A DNA stretch of 64,000 bases from NCBI GenBank assembly GCA_009823505.1, contig VZQC01001057.1:20312-84311 (forward strand). The letters run 5' to 3'. Shown piece after piece: positions 12,290 through 22,250 of this stretch (positions within the stretch are counted from its first letter, which is position 1; every line of letters starts with the position of its first letter). The notes under the pieces were generated by a model. It searched no databases. It was given only the letters and a program-made list of their open reading frames with translations, and was not told where the DNA came from. A program made the translations under genes and the position numbers. Source of the stretch: Rhizomys pruinosus. Taxonomy: Eukaryota > Chordata > Mammalia > Rodentia > Spalacidae.

Positions 12290-14285
12290 CGGGTGGGGGG
12301 GGGGTGGGCGAGGGACACGGGTGTCTATTCAATTAATGCATATTTAATTGACGTGAGTTCAATAAGTATCCAGTTTTTCCCAGACACTGTCTACAGGTTA
12401 CATGGGGTTTTAGGACTTAGAAAAAGTAAATATGTGTATACTAAACAACAACATTGGTTTAAAAGGCTCTGATAAAAACAGTAATGCATCTAAGTTAAAT
12501 AGAGACATAAATTCCTGTTGTCCACACTTGTTTTAACCTAAAATCTGTATAACAATATTTTTGGGATTTGCACATACAAAGTTCTCTATAATTTTTCTGT
12601 TGTACAGTATCCACTTGTAGCCTTCTCTTTCACCTATAGGATGATTTAACTTAAAAGCCACCCAAAAGAGCATGGGAGAATTTGATGAAATCTATGCCTT
12701 GATTCCACTCTAAAGGTATGTATAATACAACTGCCTTCTGCGACCCATGGATCAAAAAACAAAAACTAAAAAAGGGGGATACCGATAGATATGAAAACTG
12801 TTTGTCAAAAACCTTGCAATACAAATATTAAAACTAACTACGGGGAAGGATTTGTATGTTCCAAAGGGTCAAAAAAATGTCACCAAACCTACGCGGTTGA
12901 GAAAGGAAAAGATTCAGCTTTGCATTTGGTAGGATGTACCAGGAAGTACCAACAGAAAGGTGGCCAGTCTGACAGATTTGAAAGGAAAGAAAAGCCTCAG
13001 ATTGCTTACAAACATAAAACCCCTCTGTTTAAACTATTTGTGACACTATTTATAATGAGTCCTAACGAAACTAACCTTCTAGGTGCCCCAAAGGTTTTAA
13101 TAAGAGAGTCTTTATTACCTCCCCCCCCATAGAACCAGGAGAAATATGATGATTGGATGAGGTCGTTCTCCAACTGTGAATTGGAGACAAACTGTTATAG
13201 AGGTAATGTCTTATAAAAACCGATAAACTGCCTTCTATTCTAATTGCCTAATCGACATAGGAACTGTGAAAAAAGATTATTCTCTTTCAGAACAAATATA
13301 ATACTAAACTCTCCTTAAAGCTATGCACTTAAGCAAATATATTAACTACAGGAGCTCTGACTCAGCAATGTATTATTCTGACAAGGAGATGTTGGCCTGG
13401 GGATCCAAACCCCCACAAAATGTAAAGGCTCCTCTAAACTGGGATACCTGCAAAGAAGAGAAGTGATAAGGCCCTGCTGTGAAAGACCTGAACATTAACA
13501 TGGGAAAGATGAATTGAAACCACCAGTAAGTGTACATTTGGTCTCTGGGATTCCAGAGATTGTTACCAAAGGGCCACTAAACCAATAAAGCATATATTGG
13601 TCTCCTTGATTCAAGCAAGACTCCTCCATCAGCACCAGCTACACCTCACCTGCCTGGAAATACTGTGCAGCAGAGGCAGCCATATGCCTGCATATCCCAA
13701 ATCTAATTGGCTATTGGCTCTCTCCTTGGAAGAATAACCCATGGCTGATGCCACAACCTTACATCCTCTAATGGTTAGGAGATTTTATAAGCCACAGTAA
13801 GACTCTGTCATATTTAACAGAAAAAAAAGATGTAATTCATGGAATAACATACCATCCAAACATCTGTATCTATACCAAAGTAACCTACCATAACAATTAG
13901 TACTGTTTAAATACCTATATCTAATTGCTTGTGCTTCATTAGAAGGATCTAAAGGTTATTCCTGGACAAAATGTCAGCCCATGAAAGGAAACAGCTAGAA
14001 TTGACCAGAGTCCAAGACAACAGTTCCTGAGAAAGTAGACTGTTTTACTTCTCATCCACCTGTGCCCCTTTTCTAAGCCTAGGGAACAATTTGCGGAAGA
14101 GGGGGCGTGGTAGAATGTAAGGGCTGCGATTGGGGTGAATGTTGAAACTACAGCAATATAGTCTGGACACTCAATTGATTAACTGATTGAACATATAAGC
14201 GCCCCCTGATGGATGGTGGGCCCCATGGGCTGTGTGGTTTTGGGTACAACTGCTTGCAAATTGGTTTTACATGAAGGATGCTTTT
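12290..14285 (+). other. Passenger segment inside L1 3' UTR (unidentified)
   Basis: About 2 kb inside the L1 3' UTR that I cannot match to a known L1 region. Most of it (from about 12,565) recurs at 56,121-58,112 and its last ~500 bases at 45,705-46,250, both antisense. Some stretches look as if they were once coding: an open frame at 12,791-13,132 with a CSKGSKKCHQ cluster, and 57,271-56,876 in the second copy. The frames do not agree between copies, and no domain is recognised. It may be captured host cDNA, an ERV remnant, or a lineage-specific L1 3' UTR. I do not assign a function. Confidence 0.55.
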
Positions 14286-14471
14286 ACTCATAAATTATCA
14301 CTTATTGTTAAAAAATGAAAAAAAACGGAGAGAAATATGCAGGACGGTTATGGCAGAATGCATGATCTGGGATGGGGTGGAGTGGGGGGAAGGGAAAGGA
14401 AATATGCCTGAACTGAATTGGAAAATGATGTATGAAATACACAAAGCATCAATAAAAATATACAGTAGACA

Positions 14472-15330
14472 TTAAGAGGTGAAAAGATAGGGAATAGAAT
14501 TTGTATTTGGAAAATCATCCCAGGAAAATTAAAATGGGCTAAGAATAGATGACAGAGGTACTTAGTGGATAATGAAAGACTGAGTGTTAGGGGATAATGG
14601 GACTAAAAGTTAGATAAACATTTGTCCATGGATTCTCATTTAAAATGCCTGAGCTGGATGAGATTTTTATAAATAATGTGGTAATCTATGTTTTTATTTG
14701 ATTGATGACATGAATTCTCTCTCATTTGTCCTATGTCCTGTAAGATGATTTTTTCAATCGTGAAGTACAGTTTTATTTTCAAACTCATCTCCATATTATG
14801 AATGGTTTTAGACATCCTTCCTGTCCCCTCTCACTAGAGTTTTAATATCATCTCCCTATCGATTTGGGGATAAGGATGACTAATTCAAAAAGCATGTGTA
14901 AGAGAGAAAGAGAGGAAAGAGAGTGTTAATTCTTGTCTGAGTCTGAGAAACGAGGCTGAATAGAGAAAATTAGGTAAAGAAAAATTGTTGAAGAAATAGT
15001 TTAATGCTCCTTTTCCCCAAGTTCCCTCATAAACTTTAGACTTGTGTCTATTTAATATAACATTCTCCCTAAATTTCAACCAAGGAATACATCTGAGTGT
15101 TCTTGGTCATATTATTATTACTGTTATTTCTATAAAGTAGAGATACATCATAATCTTTGTGTTAGCATTTGCATGGATACTACTTGTTTTTTCCAGAGAA
15201 CAGAGAAGATGTTTGTTTTGTTTTCTTCTCACACCAGACAGTGAGATTGGTGAAGTATTCCTTTCTGTCCGGTCCACCTCAATTCTACAAATGAAAAAAT
15301 TGAGGCCAAGCAATTTGAAATGTTTCTCTT
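14472..15330. other. AT-rich intergenic DNA
   Basis: Between two TSD-bounded L1 insertions. No repeat or gene recognised; the open frames at 14,885-15,079 and 15,107-15,418 have no family features. Confidence 0.5.
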
Positions 15331-15350
15331 GAATACATAGAGGGTAGACT

Positions 15351-15640
15351 GGCAGTCCCAGTGGACCGGGCATGTCGGCCCAGAGGGCTCTGGGAGTTAG
15401 GAGCTGAGGTTCGAACACAGAGTGCTTCCCAGGCAGTCAGGGGCAGATTACGTGCTGCCCCTCCAGCAGCTGGGGGCAGAGTGTGTGTGGACCAGCAGAT
15501 CCTGTGGACCAGGTGGGTCGGCCCAGAGGGCTCTAGGATCTAGGAGCTGAGGTTTGAACACATACTGCTGCCTGAACAGGGTACCAGCACATGGGCTAAG
15601 CAAGCAACCCAACCCCCTCCCCCCCAACTGGAACTCAGGA
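15351..15640 (+). promoter_or_regulatory. L1 5' UTR with tandem promoter-like units
   Basis: Two imperfect direct repeats about 143 bases apart, starting GTGGACCGGGCATGTCGGCC (15,361) and GTGGACCAGGTGGGTCGGCC (15,504). Each continues CCAGAGGGCTCT..AG..TAGGAGCTGAGGTT. GC-rich, unlike the flanks. Position directly before ORF1 matches the monomer/internal promoter region of rodent L1. Activity is inferred from position only. Confidence 0.65.
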
Positions 15641-15730
15641 GAGAGTGGCTGGCGGCAGAAGGAATACAGTGTTCAGAACGTGTCATCTGGGTTGCTACCC
15701 ACCCAGCTCTTCCAGAACAGAAAGGGAAAA

Positions 15731-17050
15731 ATGAACTATTCCTTCCAATATATAACCAAAATTGAAAGCCTAAAACCTAGACAAGTCAAGAGTCCATTCA
15801 TAAGGAGAATACAACAAAGATAATGGAAGGAATCAAGGAAAGCAATCCTTCACCAAGGTGAAGAGGCATTCAAGATTCACATCAGAATACAGTCAAAAGG
15901 CTAACCACGGGCTGGAGAGATAGCCTGGTGGTTAAGAGCACCGACTGCTCTTGCAGAGGACACGAGCTCGATCCCCAGCACCCACATGGCAGCTAAGAAC
16001 CATTTGTAACTCCAATTCCAGGAGAACTCCAGTTCCAGGGGAATCCGAGACCCTCTTCTGACCTCCGCGGCATTGCACAACAGGGGCGCACAAACCTACA
16101 TGCAGACAGTACATTCATACACATACAAAAATAATAATAAATAAATTTTAAAAAAGGCTAACCACATGCTGAGAGCACAATGAAAGAACAATATGGGAAA
16201 AACACAGAATAACTCCACACCAAACTGTATGGAGCCAGTGGAGGACTCCTACAATGGGATCTCCCTAGAGGTAACCCAGGACACAGATCCCATAATAACA
16301 ATCACAGATATATTCAAAGAAATCATAAAACTAAGGGGAGAGAATGAAAAACTCAGAAAGGACCTAGAGGAAGACAAGGACAAATAGAGGAAGACAAGGA
16401 CAAACTTCGGAAAGAACTAAAACGAGAAAATGACAGATTCCAGAAAGAGCTAGAGGGAGAAAATGACAAACTCCCGAAGGAAGTGGAAACACTGAAAACA
16501 TCCCATGCTGAAATGAAAAAGGAAACCAATGAGCTACAAGAAAAGTTTTAGAAGCTCCAAAAGGAAATGGAAATAGAAAAGAAAACACGGGAAGAAATGA
16601 AAAAGGAAATCAAAGAGTCATCCAATCAAGAGGAAAGAAGGGGAAAATCCTCAGAAACAGAATGGAGGAAGCAGAAAAACCAATATCAGACCTAGAAGAC
16701 AACACAGAACAACTAAAAAGCTCAAGTAAAGACTATGAAAAAATTTAAAATACACAAAAGTGGAACAACCAGGAAATATGGGACACTATGAAAAGATCAA
16801 ACCTCCACATCATAGGGATAGAGGAAGGAGAAGAACCCCAAGAGAATGGTATTGATCATATTGTCAACAAAATAATAGAGGAAAATTTCTCCAAATAAAA
16901 AAAGACAAACCCATACAAATACAAGAAGCAAGTAGAACACCAAATAGACTAGGTCAGAAAAGAAACACCCCCCGGCCATATCATAGCTAAAATGCTAGAT
17001 ACCCAAAACAAAGATAAAATTCTGAAAGCCACAAGAGAAAAACAACAAGT
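15731..17050 (+). pseudogene. L1 ORF1p pseudogene (3'-truncated)
   Basis: ORF1p is the trimeric RNA-binding chaperone of L1. A start candidate lies at 15,731. After the B2 (15,909-16,151) comes a long Lys/Glu-rich coiled-coil region (about 16,310-16,680) built of imperfect units of 33-36 bases (GAAAATGACAGATTCC..., GAAGACAAGGACAAAC...). Then comes the RRM-like part (SNLHIIGIEEGEE near 16,797-16,836, KIIEENFS near 16,870, RTPNRLGQKRN near 16,935) and IIAKMLDTQNKDKILKAT (about 16,978-17,032). It stops at REKQQV where the C-terminal domain should continue, because of the internal deletion. In-frame stops are present (for example near 16,385). Confidence 0.88.
15909..16151 (+). mobile_element. 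B2 SINE nested in L1 ORF1
   Basis: Sense B2 flanked by AAAAGGCTAACCAC (15,895-15,908 and 16,152-16,165). It has the 17-bp duplication (young subfamily). Head GGGCTGGAGAGATAGCCTGGTGGTTAAGAGC with B box-like GAGCTCGATCCC. It interrupts ORF1 near its N-terminus. Confidence 0.96.
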
Positions 17051-17830
17051 GGGACCTTATTAAACTCAAAAATTTCTGTACAGCAAAAGAAACAGTCAGG
17101 GAAGTGAAGAGAAAATCCACAGAGAGGGAGGAAACCTTCACTGCTGATACATCTGACAGAGCATTAACTTCCAGAATATATAAACTATTCAAAAAACAAA
17201 GAAGAAAACAAATGATTCACTCAAAAGATGAAGTAAAGAGCTGAGCAGAGACTTTGCAACTGAGGAAATAGAGATGGCTGAGAAACATCTTAAAAATTGT
17301 TCAACATCACTAGTAATTAAGGAAATGCAAATTAAAACCATTTTAAGATATCATCTCACCCTGATAAGGCTGGCAAGGATCAAGAAAACAAATGATACTA
17401 AATGCTGGAGAGGTTGTGGGGAAAGGGGAGCACTCATCCACTGCTGGTGGGAATGCAAACTTGTACAGCCACTATGGAAAGCAGTATGGAGAACCCTTAA
17501 AAGACTCAAAATGAGCCTACCACCTGACCCAGCCATACCACTTCTGGGAATATATCCATCAGACTCTTCCTACCACAGAAATACATGTACAGCCATGTTT
17601 ATTACAGCTCTCTTCACAATAGCGAAGATTTGGAACCAACTGAAATGCCCCTCAACTAATTAGTGGATAGAGAAAACATGGTACATCTACACAATGGAGT
17701 TCTATACAGCAGTAAAGAAAGATGACATCATGAAATTTGCAGGTAAATGGATGGAACTAGAAGATTTTATGTTAAGTGAAGTAGTACAATCTCAGAAAAA
17801 CAATAGATGAATGGTATCCCTTATCTGTGG
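17050..17830 (+). pseudogene. L1 ORF2p C-terminal fragment
   Basis: Begins abruptly with the ORF2 WDLIKLKNFCTAKET segment joined to ORF1. The frame 17,274-17,663 reads [25 protein letters not shown]..., then [18 protein letters not shown], the Cys-rich motif of the L1 ORF2 C-terminus, then [13 protein letters not shown]. It ends with a stop after KCPSTN. No reverse transcriptase or endonuclease is left, so it cannot be autonomous. Confidence 0.92.
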
Positions 17831-18058
17831 ATTCTAGTACCAAGTACCTAGTTGTAAGACAAAGTGAACAATGCTACTGCTACATTTCTCATGATCTAAA
17901 TGCAACTATGCTCTTGCAATGTGGATCCCTAAACAGGTTCTAGAGCTGACCTAACATTTGTTTTCAGACCTTAGGTTTTGGTACATGATGGACGGTATGT
18001 GTGCATCTTTTAGAGTAATATGGGATTAAAATGGAAAGAAAAAAAAGAATACATAGAG

Positions 18059-18347
18059 AGCTTGTGACTGGAACCCAAGCCTTTAAAATTCCTCCCCATT
18101 ACTTGTTGATTCAGAGAAGAGCACATATATGTGATTTATAGGACTCTCCAACTCCTGTCTCTATGAAATTTTGTCTCTTACTACTCTTCTCTGAGTGGAT
18201 CATTGATATCATGCATGGTCACTAGCCATCTCTTTATATAGATCATCAAGTCGTCCAAAATATCAGAAGGGACCCATGGTGTTTGGGCTCTTTTTACACA
18301 TCTAAATATGCCACAACATTTAGCAAATCATTGAAAAATTTCCAACG

Positions 18348-18395
<48 letters not shown>

Positions 18396-19489
18396 TATAT
18401 ATATATATGTATATATATATGGAGAGAGAGTATAGAGTATATAATGTGTATATGCTACCCATTACCCCCTTCTCACCCTTTTAAAGGTTCCTTTTTAAAT
18501 TAGGGTATTTAAAAGGGAGGGGGAGAGGGTTATAAAAGGAACTATGACACTAAGAGTGTAAGGGGAAGAAGGAGCTAGGTATTATCAAGGGAGAAATGGG
18601 GAAATGTGAGTGATTGAACTGGGGAAGGTGTGGCGGGAGTGCTAGAGAGGGAGAGAGAGAGGAAATAGAAATAATGCCTAACAAGTGTAAAAAAACAGCA
18701 GAGGGAAATAATTAGTATAAAAACTTACTGCAAAATTGCACATACACTCTGCCTTCTTTGTAGGCTCTCGTGCAGAGATAACTATAAGATGGAAGCCACA
18801 GTGGGTTAGAGGCAGGTGACTGAAGTACCTGGTAATGGGGTAGTTTCTAGCTTGTCACAGTACTTGAGAGCCTAAAGGAAATGAGAAAGTTGAACAGTGA
18901 AGTAAATGCAGAAGGCAAATCTAATGCATAAGCCTCCTAGATCATAGATAGAAATCAGCATCTAGAGTCTCTCTTTTTCATTAATGATGTTCATATCAAA
19001 TACCAATAATTCGTTACAGTACCACGTCAACTGTTGGTGATTATATAGATTAATTTCCTTTCTAGCAACACAATCACATAATCATTCCTCACAGCAGTCA
19101 ATGATAACATATGTAGGTTACCTATTTTTTTTTCCAGAGCAGTCTGTTAGTATTGCCCAGTAAAAGTCCTCCTGCTAAGTTTTATGGTGTAATAGTGTTA
19201 CAAGATTTTACAGAAGGGATAAAGTTGACAATTTTTTTCCTTGTCAAATATATAAATATTAATGGGATTTAATTACAGAGGCAAACTGAAAATTGAACCA
19301 TGTGTCTGTGAGATGTTCTTTAACAGTCTGTAAATGGTATATTATTTCTTAGAACTTGCTATTTTGATGACTTTTATTCAACTGGAAAATGAGATGTACT
19401 GTGCAGATTATAAACATCCTTAGATTTCAGACACAAGTGGACCTAAAGTTATAGATATATTTTATAAAACTCTTAGAAAGGAACACCTG
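18059..19489. other. AT-rich intergenic DNA with microsatellite
   Basis: No gene seen. Contains (TC)n followed by (TA)n at 18,350-18,420 and purine-rich low-complexity sequence to about 18,670. The rest is unassigned AT-rich sequence. Confidence 0.5.
18350..18420 (+). repeat. Compound (TC)n-(TA)n microsatellite
   Basis: About 40 bases of TC repeats run directly into ATATATATATATATGTATATATATATGG, a palindromic TA tract. Confidence 0.96.
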
Positions 19490-19815
19490 ACCAGTTCTCA
19501 CAGGTAAAATCTAACTAATGTGTATATTTTTCACTTTTTATCAGTTGTTTTATTTTTGTTTTTAAAAACTTAATTTAATGTTCATTGTAAAACACAGTGG
19601 GATTTCTGAGTCTCTTTTATTTAACTTAATATGATGATCTTCAGGACGATCCATTTTCCAGAAAATGTAAAATTTCCATTATTCTTTATGTCTTGACATA
19701 ATTCCATTATGTACATGTATCACATTTTCTTTATCCAGTAATCTGCCAGTATAAATTTAGGCTGATTCCTTGTCTTGACTATTGTGAATACTAAAGCAAT
19801 AAACATGGATGTGCA
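19490..19815 (-). mobile_element. L1 ORF2 3' end, antisense (inverted part)
   Basis: Reversed ORF2 end: ATTATGTACATGTATCACATTTTCTTTATCCAGTA (WYxYT region), CTATTGTGAATACTAAAGCAATAAACATGGATGTGCA. Abuts a plus-strand 3' UTR starting by 19,835, as expected for an insertion whose 5' part was inverted. Confidence 0.72.
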
Positions 19816-19834
19816 AGCAAAAAAAATGCACTTC

Positions 19835-21150
19835 AGTATCTCTACATAAGTCCATGTGTATAGCTGAAGGCTGTGTGACAAGAAATAGTGGCAGACAGGA
19901 ATTGTTGGCCACAGTAGTCCAAGAGACTCCCCAAATCACATAAGCTATTCCCACAGTCCCTTGATTGCCTCCCAGAACTTGAAGGTAAGACCCAATTGCT
20001 GAAGACAGGACATACTTGGGCATAGGATTTGGAGAAATGGAGCTGGAACTAACCTGGAAGGAACCTTCCATGAAGGCTACCTCTCATAATTATAGAGAAC
20101 TCTATGAAAGCTGCTAAGGGAAAATGTCAGTTGATCCAACTCCAGCTTTAAGGCCTAATAACCACAACAATGACCAGCAAGCATACTCTACTGGAGCAGT
20201 AGTGGCACTTTTTATCTTGGGAGTAATCAACAGCTACCTAATGGACTTAAAGCTTACTTGATGGAAGGAAACTCATGTGTTGTACTGTATGCATAGCCAA
20301 ATATACATGGTTGGAGAGGTGATAAATTTTAGAGAAAACCTCAAGCCTGTCTCATCCCTACACAAATGTAATTGCTTACTTCTGTGCAAAATATTGATCC
20401 TTAAATATACAGACAAGTATCCCAGTCACCACTTGTCAAAGAATCGCTTTTTGCAACAGATGGAGATTATTCCAGAGTTCACAACTGGTCACACACAGAC
20501 ATTGTCTGTGAATTTCCCAACCCTAAGTGACACATCTATAGTGCAACCTCTACACCTAAAGAGCACTCACCGAAAAAGTGGTAGAGAGAGTATTAATGGA
20601 TCTGTCAACTCCCATCAACGAAGCTCCTTCATGCAGCAGAGGACCATCAATGCAAAAGGACACAAATGGCCAAATTGTAGTGAATAAGAGTCTGCAGAGT
20701 GCGGGTTCTTGGTCAGGACTCCTGTATTAAACTTCACCCATCCAGGGTTCAGGGACCATTGTGGAAGATTGTAAGAACCAGGGAGAGGTGAATCACCATA
20801 TGGAAATAGAATACTACGGGTTCCTGAAACCTTGTTCATATGAACTCACAGCAATGGTGTCAGTAAGCACAGGACCAATGCAAATGCAAGTAACCAAAAA
20901 CCTAGCAGAGAACTGGGGAAATGTGCAGCAGGCCCCCAAATTAGCCAAGGAACTATTGGTAGCTGATTACTGTTGGGTGATTAACAGCTGATCTTCTTCA
21001 AGGAAGGGAGCCTGACTAGACCTCAGTGGATGAACTTGCATTGAGGGACTTCTGGGTACTCTAACTTGACCCTATAGGCCTTAACACAAATGCATGAAAT
21101 CCATTCTAATGGCTGACAGAGGGTGCCAAAGAATAAGGGGATATAAAGAT
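19835..21150 (+). mobile_element. L1 (Lx-like) 3' UTR, sense
   Basis: Contains GGGAAAATGTCAGTTGATCC, CCTAAGTGACACATCTATAGTG, CAGGGACCATTGTGGAAGATTG and GAACTCACAGCAATGG, a block order shared with 6,340-6,830 and 42,450-43,345. Non-coding; the open frames at 20,277-20,687 and 20,761-20,991 are chance. Confidence 0.7.
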
Positions 21151-21249
21151 AATTAATATGTGCTGTGTAAAATACACAGAAATGAATTAATAATTTACAT
21201 AAAATGAATGTGTATATGTGTGTATATCTGTATAACAAAAACTCCAACT

Positions 21250-21970
21250 GTGAGTTGATGTGGTCAGGGATTGGCTCATTTTAAAGGATTCTACATAGAA
21301 TAATACTGAGACTGAAATACTGGCTTCCAAGTCAAACTCATACTTTTCCCTCACCTGTTGGTATGAGGAGGTTATTCTTTATTACCAAAATAGTAAATAT
21401 CATTACTGTAATTTAATAAATTTCCATGAAGATCACCTTACATTTGAGATTCTTTGGTTTTGTACCTTGTACTCTAACATTAGATTAAAATTATATTGAT
21501 CCCATTTTCTTCACATTTATAGAAATTGAGAACTCATCAGCTTTTACAGAGAATTCAAATAATAAGGAAAATTCTACCCTCTATTGGAAAGATCATAAAT
21601 CCTAAGGGAGACTCTACTACTAATATTTTTAAAAATGGAGATAATATCAAACTGACTCCAAAATACTTATCTTTATATCTATACATAATATTCATCTCTC
21701 AGCTGCTATCAGAAAATTTTCTTTGTGTAATGGATGGCAGTTAACACAAAGACTGCTACTCTTGTAACTTCATATGCTCTTCTTAACAGACTTCAGTAAC
21801 AGGTACAGAACTTTATTTCAAAAGTAAAATTTTGGAAAGAATCAAGGAAACAAATATTCATGAATTACAAAAACATAATTATTTCATATCTAAGTTACCT
21901 GGCACTTAAAAGTCAAAGAATTAATAATAATAAAAATTTCTGCTTATACTCATGGTGAAATGTGATTAAT
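21250..21970. other. AT-rich intergenic DNA
   Basis: No recognised gene or repeat. The 72-codon frame at 21,526-21,744 has low-complexity composition and no domain. Confidence 0.5.
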
Positions 21971-21985
21971 AAGAATTCCATTTCC

Positions 21986-22235
21986 GGGGCTGGAGAGATA
22001 GCCTAGCGGTTGAGAGCACCGACGCTCTTGCAGAGGACCCGGGTTCGATCCCCAGCACCCACATGGCGGCTGAGAACCGTCTGTAACTCCAATTCCAGGA
22101 GAACTCCAGTTCCAGGGGAATCTGAGACCCTCTTCTGACCTCCGTGGCATTGCACGACACGGGTGCACAGACCTGCATGCAGACAATACATTCATACACA
22201 TACAAAAATAAATAATAATTAAAAAATTTAAAAAA
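21986..22235 (+). mobile_element. B2 SINE, young subfamily, near-intact
   Basis: Perfect flanking repeat AAGAATTCCATTTCC (21,971-21,985; 22,236-22,250). Sense head GGGGCTGGAGAGATAGCCTAGCGGTTGAGAGC, B box GGGTTCGATCCCC, the 17-bp duplication, and an A-rich tail. A perfect 15-bp TSD and intact pol III boxes suggest a recent insertion. Confidence 0.97.
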
Positions 22236-22250
22236 AAGAATTCCATTTCC

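Larger units (their letters stand above)
8310..14459 (+). mobile_element. Long 5'-truncated L1 with extended 3' UTR
   Basis: A LINE-1 retrotransposon that starts inside the ORF2 endonuclease domain and runs through a decayed ORF2 to a G-rich, AATAAAAATA-terminated 3' end. The direct repeat ATACAGTAGACA lies at 8,298-8,309 and 14,460-14,471 exactly at the two ends, so the 6.15 kb looks like one target-primed insertion. The 3' UTR (from about 12,130) is about 2.3 kb, against about 400 bp in the L1 at 36.3-37.3 kb. The first ~130 bases and last ~175 bases resemble the standard 3' UTR; the middle (12,290-14,285) does not. A B2 sits at 11,281-11,536. Many single-base indels break the frame. Confidence 0.85.
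15343..18046 (+). mobile_element. Internally deleted L1 with both ends present
   Basis: LINE-1 insertion flanked by GAATACATAGAG at 15,331-15,342 and 18,047-18,058. Order: 5' UTR with two monomer-like units, ORF1 (interrupted by a B2), an abrupt jump near 17,036-17,052 from the ORF1 C-terminal domain to the ORF2 C-terminus, then a 3' UTR and A-rich tail. The end of ORF1, the spacer and about 1,100 codons of ORF2 are absent. Both ends with a TSD mean the loss was either in the retrotransposed RNA or a later internal deletion. The join carries an ACAAGTG microhomology. Confidence 0.88.

Noticed and set aside
12790..14100. Endogenous retrovirus gag or env as the identity of the passenger
   Set aside because: No LTR pair, primer-binding site or recognisable retroviral motif; the two copies do not share a frame. 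Left as unidentified.
15343..18046. Classic splicing as the cause of the L1 internal deletion
   Set aside because: The junction shows a 7-base microhomology and I see no GT/AG pair clearly at the break, so template switching or deletion is more likely; splicing is not fully excluded.
18350..18420. CRISPR-like or origin-like array
   Set aside because: Simple dinucleotide microsatellites in a mammalian genome, no spacers.
21966..22246. Open frames of 60-98 codons reading MYVYECIVCMQVCAP..., seen at about 15 places on both strands
   Set aside because: They are the body of B2 SINEs read in antisense; the same text recurs with every B2 copy.
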